From: Paucimonas lemoignei
Lineage (GTDB): Bacteria; Pseudomonadota; Gammaproteobacteria; Pseudomonadales; Pseudomonadaceae
Length of the DNA: 64,000 nt
Assembly: GCA_900475325.1 (NCBI GenBank)
Contig: LS483371.1
Coordinates: forward strand, 2,976,001-3,040,000
Direction of reading: 5' to 3'
The notes below the pieces were generated by a model. It was not told the origin of the DNA. It did no database searches and saw only the letters and a program-made list of their open reading frames with translations. Shown here one piece after another: positions 62,839 to 64,000 of this stretch. The number at the start of each line of letters is the position of its first letter. Positions within the stretch are counted from its first letter, which is position 1. The translations under genes and the position numbers were made by a program.

Positions 62839-64000
62839 TCAGGTCCAGGACCAGGTGTTCACGTTCCACGGTTCGATACGCAGGTTGATGTTGCCGGCAA
62901 AGCCCTTGAGCTTTGACTTGTAGCCACGCACGTAGGTGTACTGAAACAGCGGCAGGATCGGCAGGTCGTCACGGATGATCTGCTGAACCTGCACATACAC
63001 CGCCTTGCGCTGGGCCACGTCCTGCAGTGAAGCGCCCTGCGCCAGCAAGGCATCGACCTTGGCATTGCTGTATTGCGTGGTGTTCTGCCCGGCGCCGCCC
63101 TTGGCGCTGATCGAGCTGGAGCCGAAGTAATCCCGGGTATCGGGATCGGCGCCGGTGAGGAAGTTGATGCCCACCACCACTGAATCGAACTTGGACTGCA
63201 TCCAGTATTCACCCCACATGACCGCTGGCGGCAGGTTGGAAATTTTCATCTCCACGCCGATGGCCAGCCAGGTCTGCTGCATGAATTGCTGTGCCTGTTC
63301 GCGGATCTGGTTACCCGCCGTAGTGGAGTTGGTGAACGACAGCCGCACCCCGGCCTTTTCCCGAATCCCGCCAGCGCCCGGCTTCCAGCCTGCCTCATCG
63401 AGAATCTTGTTGGCTTCATCGATATTGAAGCTCTGCTTGGGCAAGTCAGGGTTGTAGTACGCCGACTGCTGCGGCATGTAGGTTTCGGTGGGCAGTACCA
63501 GGCCGTAGTACAGCTCGTCGATGATGGTTTTCTTGTCGATGGCCAGGTACAGCGCCTGGCGCACCGCCGGGTCCTTGAACTGTGGGCGATCCATGTTCAA
63601 GGCCACTGACTCGACCGTCGCCACCGGAAGAATCACTACTTTGCGGTCGGCCAGTCCTTTGGCTTCCTCATAGTGATCCGGGGTAATGCCCTGCATGGCG
63701 GTGACATCGATGTCGCCGGTCTTGAACTGGGTATAGAGCACGGTCAGGTCGGGGATGTACTTGAAAATGACGCTGTCGATCTGCGCTACCGTGCCGTAGT
63801 AATCGGGGTTGGCCTTGAGCTGGATATGATCACCGGCCACGCGGCTGGCCCATTTGAACGGCCCGGTGCCGATGGGCGCATTGTTGAAGGGCGCGCTGTT
63901 CACATCCGCAGCGGCGGACAGCACATGCTTGGGCACCATGAACGTCCACGACAGAATCGATGCGTAAGGGGCGTAGGACTTTTCCATGCGCCAATGGATT
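62839..64000 (-). CDS. oligopeptide ABC transporter substrate-binding protein (5' end outside window)
   Basis: 387 residues of a family 5 extracellular solute-binding protein. The frame stays open to the window edge beyond the ATG at 63987 (IHWR precedes MEKSYAPYAS), so the gene starts outside. Typical segments are GTGPFKWASR, RQALYLAIDKKTIID, FNIDEANKILDEAGW and the C-terminal DLPILPLFQYTYV. It is the first gene of the five-gene transporter operon; the ligand could be a peptide, opine or similar. Confidence 0.92.
   Translation of the reverse strand, partial: IHWRMEKSYAPYASILSWTFMVPKHVLSAAADVNSAPFNNAPIGTGPFKWASRVAGDHIQLKANPDYYGTVAQIDSVIFKYIPDLTVLYTQFKTGDIDVTAMQGITPDHYEEAKGLADRKVVILPVATVESVALNMDRPQFKDPAVRQALYLAIDKKTIIDELYYGLVLPTETYMPQQSAYYNPDLPKQSFNIDEANKILDEAGWKPGAGGIREKAGVRLSFTNSTTAGNQIREQAQQFMQQTWLAIGVEMKISNLPPAVMWGEYWMQSKFDSVVVGINFLTGADPDTRDYFGSSSISAKGGAGQNTTQYSNAKVDALLAQGASLQDVAQRKAVYVQVQQIIRDDLPILPLFQYTYVRGYKSKLKGFAGNINLRIEPWNVNTWSWT

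Overview
This window is chromosomal DNA from a Pseudomonas (fluorescens/syringae-type lineage). The evidence is the gene content (2-ketogluconate kgu/ptxS cluster, lexA2-imuA-imuB-dnaE2 cassette, XenA-type old yellow enzyme, DUF1652 protein), the high-GC codon usage and several Pseudomonas-type REP elements. The species cannot be fixed from the sequence. No rRNA, tRNA, CRISPR array, transposase or phage gene was seen.

Layout. 1-1.3 kb: an AT-richer accessory patch with the tail of an unknown gene, an unknown 145-aa protein and a QueD/6-pyruvoyl-tetrahydropterin-synthase homologue. 1.3-3.7 kb: a LysR regulator divergent from an MDR-family oxidoreductase. 4.1-13.8 kb: a PP-loop ATPase preceded by a coupled 25-codon ORF, a nuclease-Fe-S helicase fusion, pgm, a pirin, a UvrD-like helicase and a DUF1652 protein. 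14-16 kb: a chemoreceptor behind a sigma-28-type promoter. 16.1-16.4 kb: first copy of a structured intergenic repeat. 16.4-20.8 kb: ptxS-kguE-kguK-kguT with two PtxS palindromes but no adjacent kguD. 20.9-22.9 kb: an MFS exporter and a periplasmic histidine phosphatase. 23.0-28.7 kb: the SOS mutasome cassette lexA2-imuA-imuB-dnaE2, its operator overlapping the lexA2 start. 28.8-32.4 kb: lone receiver, polysaccharide-deacetylase lipoprotein, xenA with a divergent ArsR-type regulator, DUF1883 protein.

32.4-40.4 kb is a seven-gene catabolic operon (MHS transporter, class II aldolase, D-2-hydroxyacid dehydrogenase, M20 amidohydrolase, second MHS transporter, RidA, RraA-like) with a divergent LysR gene. 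40.4-41.2 kb holds the second, larger copy of the structured repeat. 41.2-44.7 kb is a paralogous MHS/LysR pair with a histone-deacetylase-family amidohydrolase. 44.8-51.4 kb is a sugar-acid pathway (FAH-family enzyme, IlvD/Edd dehydratase, MFS transporter, hydroxyacid dehydrogenase, LysR). 51.5-53.7 kb: VOC protein, DHA1 exporter, small secreted protein. 53.9-58.3 kb: IclR regulator, RidA and a polar amino-acid ABC transporter. 58.8-64 kb: an oligopeptide-type ABC operon whose last ATPase gene carries a frameshift and whose binding-protein gene runs off the window.

Most of the window is nutrient capture: transporters paired with small catabolic enzymes and a local regulator, several behind A-rich AAnAAnAA motifs that suggest Crc/Hfq control. 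The least-explained parts are the AT-rich QueD locus, the 25-codon ORF coupled to the PP-loop enzyme, the seven-gene operon, the MHS-deacetylase pair and the structured repeat.
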